Of a DNA stretch of 64,000 nucleotides, positions 41,146 through 49,229 are shown one piece after another (the first letter of the stretch is position 1; each line of letters opens with the position of its first letter). A program made the position numbers and the translations under genes. The DNA is from Serpentinimonas maccroryi (GTDB lineage Bacteria > Pseudomonadota > Gammaproteobacteria > Burkholderiales > Burkholderiaceae_C). Where the stretch lies: contig NZ_AP014569.1 of NCBI RefSeq assembly GCF_000828915.1, positions 1,302,001-1,366,000 on the forward strand, read 5' to 3'. The notes beneath the pieces are model-generated. The model searched no databases, was not told where the DNA came from, and saw only the letters and a program-made list of their open reading frames with translations.

Positions 41146-42108
41146 TTATTGGGTGCCGTGCTGCACGGCGTACACGATAGATTCGGGCAGGGTATAAGAC
41201 AGCTGGAGCCCGAACTCGCCACGGGCTTTGTCGATTGCAGGCACATACCAATTGCGTGCACTCTGTGCCGCCGGGTTGGCGACAATGCGCACCGGTTTTT
41301 CTGGCGCCAGCAAGTCGCGCACCATAAACGCGAGGTCTTTGATGGCAATGGCCTGGTCTGAGCCCACGTTGTAAGCCTCGAGCGCGCGCCCGTGGGCCAA
41401 CAAAACCGAGATCCATTGGGCCAGATCGCGCTGATCCATGTACGAGCGCACGGGCGTGCCATCACCCTGGACGGTGATCTCCGGGGCGTGTAAGGCATCG
41501 CGCAAAAAATTGCCGATGGAAAAATGAACATCCCGGGGCAAATCGGGGCCGACAAAGGCAAAGCAGCGGGCAATCACGGTGGTCAGGCCGTGCTGCTCAT
41601 GGCACAGGGCGCACAGGTGTTCGGCACAGCGTTTGGCCACACTGTAGGCATTGTTTGGGTTCAGTGGATCGGGCATGCCCAGATAGTTTTCGGGGATTTG
41701 GCCCATACCCACTGGCGGCGCACCATAAACCCCGCCTGAACTGGTGAGCAAGAACCTGGTTGCGCCGGTGCCAACGGCAAGTTCCAGCGCATTTTGGGTG
41801 CCCTGCACGATTTGGATGTAGCGCTGCGCCGGGCTCAGGCGGCCCCCATGAGTGGAATCGGTGGCGGCGTGCAACACATGGGTAAACGCACGCTTCCAGG
41901 GCAGCGTGGCGGCGTCGAGCACATCGCCCTCGACCCACTCGACCAAGGCCGCCAACTCTGGGTGGCAGGCCTTGAAGCGCTGCGGGTTGCGGCTCAAAAC
42001 CGTCACCTGCGGCACCCCATGCGCCCAGATCTGCCAATGGCGCAACAGCGCCAAGCCAAAAAAACCCGTACCCCCGGTGACCAGGATGTGCGCGCTCGCA
42101 TCAAACAT
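41146..42108 (-). CDS. NAD-dependent epimerase/dehydratase, candidate final reductase of the deoxysugar pathway
   Basis: A 320-residue extended SDR with the cofactor motif VTGGTGFFGLALL, TSSGGVYG and the catalytic Y-x3-K in AYSVAKRC. In CDP-dideoxyhexose clusters an SDR of this size (RfbJ, RfbS type) reduces the 4-keto group, giving abequose or paratose; that role fits but is not proven. The gene converges on rfbH. Before the IS arrived it directly followed the methyltransferase: the reconstructed methyltransferase stop (42101-42103) lies inside its first codons, an 8-nt overlap. Confidence 0.85.
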   Translation of the reverse strand: MFDASAHILVTGGTGFFGLALLRHWQIWAHGVPQVTVLSRNPQRFKACHPELAALVEWVEGDVLDAATLPWKRAFTHVLHAATDSTHGGRLSPAQRYIQIVQGTQNALELAVGTGATRFLLTSSGGVYGAPPVGMGQIPENYLGMPDPLNPNNAYSVAKRCAEHLCALCHEQHGLTTVIARCFAFVGPDLPRDVHFSIGNFLRDALHAPEITVQGDGTPVRSYMDQRDLAQWISVLLAHGRALEAYNVGSDQAIAIKDLAFMVRDLLAPEKPVRIVANPAAQSARNWYVPAIDKARGEFGLQLSYTLPESIVYAVQHGTQ

Positions 42109-42162
42109 GGTGGTACATCGGCACCAAGGGCTGCGCCGGGTGGCGCTGCCTGAGGCCCCCCA
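42101..42162 (-). other. Severed 3' end of the methyltransferase gene, left of the IS
   Basis: Read on the minus strand and joined in frame to codon RY at 43981-43986 (with the shared ATG), this piece gives 20 residues ending PMYHHV and a TGA at 42101-42103 that overlaps the start of the epimerase gene. The seamless frame shows that it is the original C-terminus cut off by the IS. Confidence 0.85.
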
Positions 42163-42164
42163 TG
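42161..42164. repeat. Target-site duplication CATG, left copy
   Basis: CATG at 42161-42164 is repeated at 43978-43981, directly outside the two IS ends. Removing the IS and one copy restores a continuous methyltransferase reading frame. Confidence 0.7.
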
Positions 42165-42233
42165 TCAGAATACTTGTCGCCTCGATAGAACCCGGCTGTT
42201 CCTGACTTCAAAGTCATGAACCTTGGTGGTAGG

Positions 42234-42340
42234 AGGCTGTGGAGCTTGTGGTCGAAGGTCGGTGCGGTGGGCAACGCGTCAGCGTTGTCCACGGCCAGCC
42301 GACCGGTGCGCGCAGCGCATCGTCCACAAATCCACAGCCT
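42234..42340. repeat. Large nested inverted repeat in the IS left leader
   Basis: AGGCTGTGGA (42234-42243) pairs with TCCACAGCCT (42331-42340), TTGTGG (42246-42251) with CCACAA (42324-42329), GGTCGG (42257-42262) with CCGACC (42299-42304), and CAACGC (42272-42277) with GCGTTG (42282-42287) around GTCA. Together they can fold a roughly 107-nt cruciform or RNA. It lies between the IS end and orfA, so it may control transposase expression. Confidence 0.6.
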
Positions 42341-42395
42341 GCACTGGCGCCGGGTGGCACAGCACACACTCGGGGGCGAGTGAAGAGAGAACGAA

Positions 42396-42869
42396 GTGGC
42401 TCGATACGGACAAGCATTCAAAAACCGCGTGGTAGCCCGGCTGCTGCCACCAGAGAGCGCCCCACTGGCGGCGCTGGCACAAGAGTTTGGCGTGAGCGCC
42501 GACACCCTAGAGCGCTGGCGCAGCGCCGCTTTGGCCCAGCCCGCGCAGCAGCGCAGTTGGACGGCGGCGGCGCGCCTCGAAGCGGTGATCAGCACAGCGG
42601 CGCTGGACGAGGCAGCGCGCAGCGCCTGGTGCCGCCAGCACGGCCTGTACCCGCACGATCTGGCGCAGTGGCACAGCAGCGCTGCGCAGGCCCTGGCCAG
42701 CCCCGAGGAGGCCCGCGCCAGCCCGCAGCAGACCAAGGAAGACCGGCGGCGCATCAAAGAGCTCGAACGCGAGCTGCGCCGCAAGGACAAGGCCCTGGCC
42801 GAGACGGCAGCGCTGCTGGTGCTGTCAAAAAAAGTCGAGGCGATCTTCCACAAGGGCGCGGCCGAATGA
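42396..42869 (+). CDS. IS3-type transposase OrfA (HTH protein)
   Basis: A 157-residue protein with an N-terminal helix-turn-helix (ALAQEFGVSADTLERWR), a second HTH-like part and a C-terminal leucine-zipper-like coiled coil, the usual OrfA layout. The start is a GTG. Near its end a run of seven A residues (42827-42833) permits a -1 frameshift into orfB, and the stop overlaps the orfB ATG (ATGA). Confidence 0.88.
   Translation: MARYGQAFKNRVVARLLPPESAPLAALAQEFGVSADTLERWRSAALAQPAQQRSWTAAARLEAVISTAALDEAARSAWCRQHGLYPHDLAQWHSSAAQALASPEEARASPQQTKEDRRRIKELERELRRKDKALAETAALLVLSKKVEAIFHKGAAE
42827..42834 (+). promoter_or_regulatory. A7G slippery site for -1 programmed frameshift
   Basis: Seven A residues then G, within TCA-AAA-AAA-GTC of orfA. 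Slipping back one base enters the frame that runs into orfB (KK then SRGDLPQGRGRM), giving an OrfAB fusion as in other IS3-family elements. Confidence 0.7.
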
Positions 42870-43957
42870 TCGGCCTCGAAGATCGCCGCAGTTTGGCCCA
42901 AGACATCCAAGCGGCTCACGCAGCCGGTGCACGGCTGCACAAGGCCTGCGAGGTTGCCGGCATTGACGTGCGCACCCTGCAGCGCTGGCGCGCCGGTGCG
43001 GGCTTGCAACGCGGCGACGGCCGCCCACAGGCCGTGCGGCCTACGCCCGGGCATGCCTTGAGCCCCGTCGAGCGTGAGCAGATCCTGCGTGTGGCCAACC
43101 AGCCGCGCTTTGCCGACATGCCCCCGGCGCGCATTGTGCCGGCCTTGGCCGACGAGGGCGTGTATCTGGCCAGCGAATCCAGCTTTCAGCGCGTGCTGCG
43201 CGCGCATGGTCAGACGCAGCACCGCGGGCGCGCCAAGGCGCCGCGCGCCAGCCGCGCGCCAACCACCCACGTGGCCACGGCGCCGCGCCAACTGTGGTGC
43301 TGGGACATGAGCTACCTGCCGGCGCAGGTCACTGGGCGTTGGTTCTATCTGTACCTGATTCTGGACGTCTACAGCCGCAAGATCGTGGGCTTTGAAGTCC
43401 ATGAGCGCGACGACTCCGTGCACGCCACGCAGTTGGTCAAGCGCACGGCGCTGGCCGAGGGCATCCACGCCTTGGACAACAAGCCCGTGCTGCACGGCGA
43501 CAACGGCGCCACGCTCAAGGCCACCACCGTGCTGGCGATGCTGCACTGGCTGGGCGTCAAGCCCTCGTACTCGCGGCCCCGCGTCAGCGACGACAACGCC
43601 TTTGTGGAGAGCCTGTTTCGCACGGCCAAGTACAGGCCGCAGTATCCTGAAAAAGGGTTTGCCGACTTGCAGGCTGCGCGCCAGTGGGCGAGCGATTTCG
43701 TGCATTGGTACAACCATGAGCACCGCCACAGTGGCATCCGCTACGTCACGCCGGCGCAGCGCCATGCCGGACTGGACCAAGAGATTCTGCAAGCACGCCA
43801 CGCCCTCTACGCCCAAGCCCGCGAAGACAACCCGCGGCGCTGGTCTGGCCCCACGCGCGACTGGTCACTCATCAAAACCGTCACCCTCAACCCTGAACGA
43901 ACGGAGGTGCAAAACGCTGCCCTGACGCGCAGCATTACGCAGCCAATGGCTGCTTGA
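42866..43957 (+). CDS. IS3-type transposase OrfB (DDE integrase core)
   Basis: A 363-residue protein with an N-terminal HTH region and an rve integrase core. The DDE triad is visible: D in WDMSYLPA, D in HGDNGATLK and E in DDNAFVESLFRTAK. The ATG at 42866 overlaps the orfA stop. Both ORFs are intact, so the element may be active. Confidence 0.92.
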   Translation: MIGLEDRRSLAQDIQAAHAAGARLHKACEVAGIDVRTLQRWRAGAGLQRGDGRPQAVRPTPGHALSPVEREQILRVANQPRFADMPPARIVPALADEGVYLASESSFQRVLRAHGQTQHRGRAKAPRASRAPTTHVATAPRQLWCWDMSYLPAQVTGRWFYLYLILDVYSRKIVGFEVHERDDSVHATQLVKRTALAEGIHALDNKPVLHGDNGATLKATTVLAMLHWLGVKPSYSRPRVSDDNAFVESLFRTAKYRPQYPEKGFADLQAARQWASDFVHWYNHEHRHSGIRYVTPAQRHAGLDQEILQARHALYAQAREDNPRRWSGPTRDWSLIKTVTLNPERTEVQNAALTRSITQPMAA

Positions 43958-43977
43958 GGACGCGACAAGTTGCTTGA

Positions 43978-43981
43978 CATG
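43978..43981. repeat. Target-site duplication CATG, right copy
   Basis: Matches CATG at 42161-42164 on the other side of the IS. The palindromic nature of CATG makes its exact limits uncertain. Confidence 0.7.
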
Positions 43982-45111
43982 TACCGGAGGCTGCGCGCGA
44001 TTTGCAGCTCGGAGCGGTACGAGGATATCAAGACCGGCAGCCCGGGATATTTGCTCAGCGCCTCGGGGGGCTCAACCGTCCAAGCACCCAAACGCTTGCC
44101 ATGCAGGTTGGCATTGCCATCCACAATGGCAAGCAACGATCGGCGCTGAGCTCCATCAAGCCGTGGCAACAGCCGCGCACTGTGGCTTCCGGCACCGTAC
44201 AGCACAAAGGGTTGATCAGGTACGCGCTGCAGCGCCACGTTCCAGCGCTGGGCAGAACCCGCTAGGTAGGCGTCCATCTGCGCCGGGCTCTCTGCCTGAA
44301 TGCTGCCGGGCACACCGGGCGCTGTTTGCGCGAGCACAAACAGCGAGCCCAAGTGCAAACCCGCAAGCGGTAGCAGTGTTTGCCCCAGTACAACAGCCCC
44401 AAGGCTGGAGAGCAAATTGCGCAACGAAGCCGCCGAAAAAAATTGTATGTGCTCGATAGAGAGCTCCCCAAAGGGTTCGCCCTCGTGGGCGGCAAAAAAC
44501 TCTAGGGCGGGCACCTCGAGCAACAAGAGCGCACCCGGGCGCAGCTGCTGCAGCAATCGCCCCAAATCGCGCCGGAGGCACGGCAGGTGTTCAAGCACCG
44601 CCATGAGGCATACCAGATCCACCTCGTGCAGGTTGAGCACTTCGTGTGCCTGGGCCAAAGTGCCTTGTGCAATGCCATCCAGGCCAAACAGAGCGCGCGC
44701 TTGGCGGCCCGAATGCGGAGCCGGGTCCAGGCCTTGCAGGCTGCCAAAGCCAGCGGCACGCAAGGCGGCGAGCAAAGCACCAAAGCCACAGCCCAAATCC
44801 AAAATCCGCAAATTTTTTGCCAGCTTGTGCTGCAAACAAAAATCAACCGCCGCAGCGTTGCGCTCTCGGTCTATGGCCGACACCGACGGCTGCGAATCGT
44901 ACTTGGATAGCTCGCGGTAGTAGCGCAGATATTGCGCCTCGTCGGGCAGTGCATGGGCAAAATGAAAGCCACAAACCGTGCAGCGCGCCAGCTCGTAGCT
45001 CATGTCCAGCCCGCCGAGCGGCGCTAGGCTATTGGCGTACAGTGGCGCCACCGACGCAGCGCCACAGACTGGGCACGCACGCTTAACGCCACCATAAGTA
45101 TTCATCTGCAT
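43978..45111 (-). pseudogene. SAM-dependent sugar C-methyltransferase, 3' end cut by the IS
   Basis: The N-terminus has a zinc-type pair of CxxC motifs (CPVCGAAS, CTVCGF), then a class I SAM fold with ILDLGCGFG near residue 100 and a C-terminal domain with YGAGSHSARLLPRL, the layout of C-methyltransferases acting on nucleotide-activated keto-deoxysugars. The intact gene would have had 397 codons. The IS removed the last 20; translation now runs 57 codons into IS DNA and stops at 43807. Catalytic parts remain, so activity may persist. The ATG at 45111 has no clear SD; MNTYGG at 45105 is an alternative. Confidence 0.85.
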
Positions 45112-45142
45112 CGTTGAGGTAGCCTAAACAATCGAAAAAGCC

Positions 45143-45172
45143 AATTTGTACGGCTCAGAAGTTGACCATTGC
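45143..45172 (-). promoter_or_regulatory. Weak candidate promoter before the methyltransferase gene
   Basis: In the 136-bp gap after the NeuB-like gene, the minus strand holds TTGCAA, an 18-bp spacer and TACAAA. The match is weak; the methyltransferase may instead be read from the upstream operon. Confidence 0.25.
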
Positions 45173-45247
45173 AAGCATACGTGACTGCGGAATCGGCGCA
45201 CATGCTAGCTTGCCGCATCCCCGATAGGTTTGCGCCTTATCGTTAAT

Positions 45248-46336
45248 TTACAGCCCTCGCTTGTTGAATTGATCCAGTAATTCTGGGTTGTTCGCGTAAG
45301 GTGTGTCCAGCGCATCCATGCGGATAGGATTATCCTTAGGCACAGCATTGAGCATCCTGTGGCCGAACCGACCAAGCATCAATTCGCGACTGGAGGCCTG
45401 GCCCTTCTGCAGTGGGATGGCGAGATAAACATCCTCTTCGGTCAGGGTCTGACCAGGAGTCAGATCATGTTTGGCATAAACGCCGCGCACGTATGAGTCT
45501 AGGTACTCGATCTCCCGTGCCAGGAAGTTGCGGCGCGAATCAGACGACCCGCCGCACATCTCGCGGGCCTTATGCCAGGACTTGAACCAAGCATCGATCT
45601 GGTGTGGCAACGAAGAGTATTTAGAAACTTCGAAGCCGTCGTCGTTGTGGTCAATGTGGCGCTCAAAGGTTCTAGCACCCTTACCATAGGCGATCTGTAT
45701 GGAGGATGCCCAGTCGCGATATTCATGACAGGAGTAACCGATTGTGATTCCCGGATAGCGGTGCTTGAGAAAATCAATTTGGTTAAGTTCACACTCGTTG
45801 TCTTCATGCGGGTAGGCGGCGACGCAGTGATTTAGGGCCAGTGGAATATTACGACGCTGAAAGAAGGTAACTGCATCGTCCATGTCCTTTTGGCTCATGC
45901 CACCAGTCGAAATGATAACCGGTCTACGGGTACTGGCGATTTTTTCCAACAATGTCCAGTCGTTGTTGTCGGCGCTGGCGACCTTGATGATAGGCATGTC
46001 GAACTCGACACACCAGTCTACAGACTTCTCATCAAACGGCGTGGACATCGGGATGCAGCTGGACTTGCGAATCGCCTCCACCAGGCGGGAGAAGTCCTGC
46101 TTGGAAAGCCGTGCGTCGGAGATGCGCTTGACGTAGCGGATGTCCGTCCGTTCCACAAAATCCTTGTGGATGAAATTCTCCATGTCGCGGAACTGCAGTT
46201 TGATGGCTGCCCGCACATTGTTGAAGCGCACAACCTTAGAGAATTTGCTGACTATTTCCAGGCCGCGCTCCAACTTACCCTGGTGATTGCTCGCCATCTC
46301 GAGCACAAAGAGGTCTTCGAAGATTTCGTGTGACAT
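45248..46336 (-). CDS. NeuB-like nonulosonic acid synthase family protein
   Basis: A 362-residue protein: a TIM-barrel NeuB domain (AAIKLQFRD, MSTPFDEKSVDW, IKVASADNND, ISTGGMS, GYSCHEY) and a C-terminal SAF/antifreeze-like domain (TLTEEDVYLAIP). NeuB enzymes condense phosphoenolpyruvate with an aldose to give a nine-carbon 2-keto acid. It is divergent: the usual SDHT-type segment reads SCHEY, and ERHIDHNDDGFEVSKYSS replaces the typical EKHFTLD segment. AAGGAA lies 6 nt before the ATG. It is last in a lower-GC operon; no NeuA or NeuC is present, so the substrate is unknown. Confidence 0.88.
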   Translation of the reverse strand: MSHEIFEDLFVLEMASNHQGKLERGLEIVSKFSKVVRFNNVRAAIKLQFRDMENFIHKDFVERTDIRYVKRISDARLSKQDFSRLVEAIRKSSCIPMSTPFDEKSVDWCVEFDMPIIKVASADNNDWTLLEKIASTRRPVIISTGGMSQKDMDDAVTFFQRRNIPLALNHCVAAYPHEDNECELNQIDFLKHRYPGITIGYSCHEYRDWASSIQIAYGKGARTFERHIDHNDDGFEVSKYSSLPHQIDAWFKSWHKAREMCGGSSDSRRNFLAREIEYLDSYVRGVYAKHDLTPGQTLTEEDVYLAIPLQKGQASSRELMLGRFGHRMLNAVPKDNPIRMDALDTPYANNPELLDQFNKRGL

Positions 46337-46381
46337 ATAATTCCTTTTTGCTGGTTGTGATGCGCTATGAATTGGGTTTGT

Positions 46382-48145
46382 CTACGGCAAGTACTTCCCA
46401 ATTTTGGCCATGACTTCGGCTGGAAGTTCAGGTGTCATCCGATGCAGAGGGTTGGAAACCATGGTTCCCGTATCTGTGATCTGGCTGGTAATTTTAGGGT
46501 AATAGGTCTGCTCCGGGTCGATAGAAACTATGAATGCGGCCGTTCCTTTGGCCTGAAACATGGCGTGAAAGTTCTGCACCTGCGGAAAATCTGGCCCAAG
46601 GCGGCAAACGGGCACATCCCAAGCCTTGAAAAGCTGCTCCCAGTTCGGCAGCCCCAGCCCGGTGTGAATGTCGCAGCCGACATAGCGTCCACCGAAATAG
46701 TTTTTTTGCGTCATCCGGATGGATGCGTAGCCCGAGTCGTCGAACACGAACATTTTTAGGTTGAGCGCATTGATCTTGGCAGTTCCGATTTCCTGCATGT
46801 TCTGGGCAAAGCCACCGTCACCCTCGACCAGGACAACGCGGCGCTCGGGATGCGCAAAGGCAGCGCCGATGGCCCCAGACAAACCATAACCCATAGAGGC
46901 CAGACCCTTGTTGGTCACCAAGAGTTGCCCTTGCTGTTGCGTAAAGGCCTGCATCATGACGGTGAATGCGCCGCCGCTGCTGCATGGAATAACGATGTCG
47001 TCAGCACAGCATTGAGCTGCCAGTCGATCAACAAAGACATAGGGCGAAATGTAAGTATCACGGCTGGTATTGACGGGTTCTATCAGCGGCACCGCCTTGC
47101 GCACCATTCGGGCATACAGCAACCAGTCGCTGTGCTGACCCAGATTGTGCTCCAGCAGACCGGCGAAGAACTCATTTGCGTCCGCGTGCAGCGGGTAGTC
47201 CACCCGGGGATGGCCTTTAGCGAGTTCGTCGGCATCGATATCGACCTGTACCACCTTCCCCCCTGGCACGAACTGCTGCCAATTGAACCCGGTCTGCTGC
47301 ATCCCAAGGCGCGTACCCATGGCGATTAGGAGATCCGACTGCTGGAGCACGAGATTGGCGCTGCGCTGGCCCCAAGTGTTGGGCCTGCCAACGTACACCG
47401 GATTCTCTGCACCGATGCGGTCGGCACCGTTCCATGTCGTGGCCACCGGAACACCGGCAGCGGTAAGGCGGGGTAGCAATGCACGGGTTGAAGCCCGACT
47501 CAAGCCGCCCCCAATAAGGAACAGCGGGCGTTTAGCCGCACGGATTAGGTCAGCAACCAGACGGACGTCTGACGGGGTAGCGCGGGGTCTAATTACTGCC
47601 GGCACCAACGCGGAGTCGCTGCCATCCTGGGCGCTGTATTCGCGCGCTTGAACATCCAGTGGAATCTCGATAAACACAGGGCCCTTGCGCCCGAGTCTGG
47701 ATGCTACAACGAACCCGCTGAACTCACGAAACGAAACCGGCTGCTTAAGCAGCACGGAGGTATTGCAAACCGGCCCAGCAAGAGCCGTGCCGTTAATTTC
47801 CTGGATCCCTCGCTGACGCAGAACGCCACCAGACAGATCGGAGGTTTTAACTTGGCCGCCAATGACCAGCAGTTCACGGCTTTCCAGATAGGCGCCCGCC
47901 ATGGCTGTGACGATATTGGTCAACCCTGGGCCGGCTGTCACCAACGCCAGCGCACGCCCGTCATCGCTGGTTTCGTTGTAATACTCGGCGGCAATGCCGG
48001 CGGCCACCTCGTGAACCACGGCATGGCACGCCATGCGGCGGCTCAAGCTCTCGATGAGGTGCATGATGTTGCCGCCCCCAACAAAAAAGCACTGCCTATA
48101 TCCAAGCTGAACAAGCCATTCGGCCAGTTGATCACTGTATTTCAT
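46382..48145 (-). CDS. Thiamine-diphosphate-dependent enzyme (acetolactate synthase-like)
   Basis: A 587-residue three-domain ThDP enzyme. The activating glutamate is in VVHEVAAGIAAEYY (about residue 45), the middle domain follows, and the C-terminal metal/ThDP motif begins GDGGFAQN but ends FDDSGY, where relatives usually have NN. Members make acyloins, cleave cyclic diketones (IolD type) or transfer two-carbon units to 4-keto sugars (YerE type). It overlaps the upstream cyclase gene by 14 bp and precedes the NeuB-like gene by 45 bp, so it belongs to that pathway rather than to valine synthesis. Confidence 0.85.
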   Translation of the reverse strand: MKYSDQLAEWLVQLGYRQCFFVGGGNIMHLIESLSRRMACHAVVHEVAAGIAAEYYNETSDDGRALALVTAGPGLTNIVTAMAGAYLESRELLVIGGQVKTSDLSGGVLRQRGIQEINGTALAGPVCNTSVLLKQPVSFREFSGFVVASRLGRKGPVFIEIPLDVQAREYSAQDGSDSALVPAVIRPRATPSDVRLVADLIRAAKRPLFLIGGGLSRASTRALLPRLTAAGVPVATTWNGADRIGAENPVYVGRPNTWGQRSANLVLQQSDLLIAMGTRLGMQQTGFNWQQFVPGGKVVQVDIDADELAKGHPRVDYPLHADANEFFAGLLEHNLGQHSDWLLYARMVRKAVPLIEPVNTSRDTYISPYVFVDRLAAQCCADDIVIPCSSGGAFTVMMQAFTQQQGQLLVTNKGLASMGYGLSGAIGAAFAHPERRVVLVEGDGGFAQNMQEIGTAKINALNLKMFVFDDSGYASIRMTQKNYFGGRYVGCDIHTGLGLPNWEQLFKAWDVPVCRLGPDFPQVQNFHAMFQAKGTAAFIVSIDPEQTYYPKITSQITDTGTMVSNPLHRMTPELPAEVMAKIGKYLP

Positions 48146-49229
48146 CGTAGTGTTCGCATAGATGGTGAAAAGTGCTCAAAAGCACGGCCCGGATTGCGGC
48201 AGATCGTGGCACTTTTACCTGCTGCAAACGTCCCTGAGCATCGAAAAGAATGAGTATGAACGAATGGGCCGAGTGTTTTTTGTCGGACTGGAAGAACGCC
48301 ATAGCTTCTTCGGGCCTAATGACACGCAGATTGGCGGCCACTGACGGTATGGCACGCAACAAGAACCTGATGTGGCGCGATAGACTGGCAACATTCGAAA
48401 GTTCTGCTGACGCGTACCCTAGGCGCACCGAGCAGTGGGCTGCCGCGAGCATCCCAAGACCGACCGCGATACCGTGACTGATGGCGTACGAGCTAGCGCC
48501 CTCAATGGCGTGGCCGAAGGTATGGCCGAAGTTGAGTAGGAGACGGACACCTTGGTCAAATTCGTCCTCTTCAATGAAGCGCTTCTTGGTCTCAAGGCTA
48601 TGCCTAATGATCCCGGCCAATTGCGCGCCAGCCGGGGGCAAGTCACTGGCATTGACGTATGCCAAGTAGGCGGTAAACGCATTATCTGAGGCTGCGTAGC
48701 ATATCTTGGCGGCCTCGCACAGGCCTTCAGCTATCTGCTCGGACGTGAGGGTGCTGCAAAAACCCGTATCGATGAGGACTTCTTTAGGTGGATAGAAGTT
48801 TCCAGCGATGTTCTTGTAACGGCCGACGTTAATCGAGGACTTTCCGCCTATGCACGAATCCACCATGCTCAGCAACGTGGTAGGGAGGTAGGTCCATGGG
48901 ATTCCGCGCATGTAGCAAGATGCCGCAAACGTGGCCAGATCCTGTACGATGCCGCCACCAACAGCAATCAGCCGGGTATCCCGTGTGCTACCAAGGTCGC
49001 GCAGTTGCTCTACGATGCGCGCGATGGATTCGAAGTTTTTTTCTGATTCGATGGCCCGTAAACCAATATACGAGGCAGGTAGGAGGTTGCTGTGCAAGCG
49101 CGCCACGTTGGCATCAACGAGCCAAGCGACGCTGGATTCGTGTAGCTGTCCAGCGACCACATCGGCACCAATCAATACCCGGTACGCGCCACAACTGGTC
49201 TTGACGGCGAACTCAGACGACTCGAACAC
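48132..49229 (-). CDS. 3-dehydroquinate synthase-like sugar-phosphate cyclase
   Basis: A 365-residue protein of the DHQS superfamily: NAD motif GGGIVQDLATFAAS, PTTLLSMVDSCIGGKSSIN, the metal ligands in EGLCEAAKI and NFGHTFGHAIEG, and SHGIAVGLGML. Sequence around the active site departs from AroB (EGLCEAAK for the usual AEVIKYG), and the context is a sugar operon, so it probably makes a cyclitol rather than dehydroquinate. Such cyclases also include the sedoheptulose-7-phosphate cyclases. The start is a GTG overlapping the SDR gene by 17 bp. Confidence 0.85.
   Translation of the reverse strand: MFESSEFAVKTSCGAYRVLIGADVVAGQLHESSVAWLVDANVARLHSNLLPASYIGLRAIESEKNFESIARIVEQLRDLGSTRDTRLIAVGGGIVQDLATFAASCYMRGIPWTYLPTTLLSMVDSCIGGKSSINVGRYKNIAGNFYPPKEVLIDTGFCSTLTSEQIAEGLCEAAKICYAASDNAFTAYLAYVNASDLPPAGAQLAGIIRHSLETKKRFIEEDEFDQGVRLLLNFGHTFGHAIEGASSYAISHGIAVGLGMLAAAHCSVRLGYASAELSNVASLSRHIRFLLRAIPSVAANLRVIRPEEAMAFFQSDKKHSAHSFILILFDAQGRLQQVKVPRSAAIRAVLLSTFHHLCEHYDEIQ

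Larger units (their letters stand above)
42165..43977 (+). mobile_element. IS3-family-like insertion sequence, about 1.81 kb
   Basis: Contains orfA and orfB transposase genes. Imperfect terminal inverted repeats are visible: the left end TCAGAATACTTGTCGCCTC matches the reverse complement of the right end, TCAAGCAACTTGTCGCGTC, at 14 of 19 positions. The flanks carry CATG on both sides. An unusually long left leader of about 230 bp holds a large nested inverted repeat. Because CATG abuts TCA/TGA, ends could also be drawn as TGTCA...TGACA with no duplication. The element interrupts the methyltransferase gene. Confidence 0.88.

Noticed and set aside
42239-43957. A 572-codon open frame covering both IS genes
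   Set aside because: Its first part is the wrong frame of the IS leader and orfA; only the part from 42866 is real OrfB, joined to OrfA by frameshifting.
45248-46336. Standard sialic, legionaminic or pseudaminic acid cluster
   Set aside because: Only a NeuB-like gene is present; the epimerase, dehydratase, aminotransferase and CMP-transferase genes of those routes are missing from the window.
48132-49229. True aroB of the shikimate pathway
   Set aside because: The AEVIKYG-type segment is replaced by EGLCEAAK and the gene is embedded in a sugar operon without aroK or other shikimate genes.
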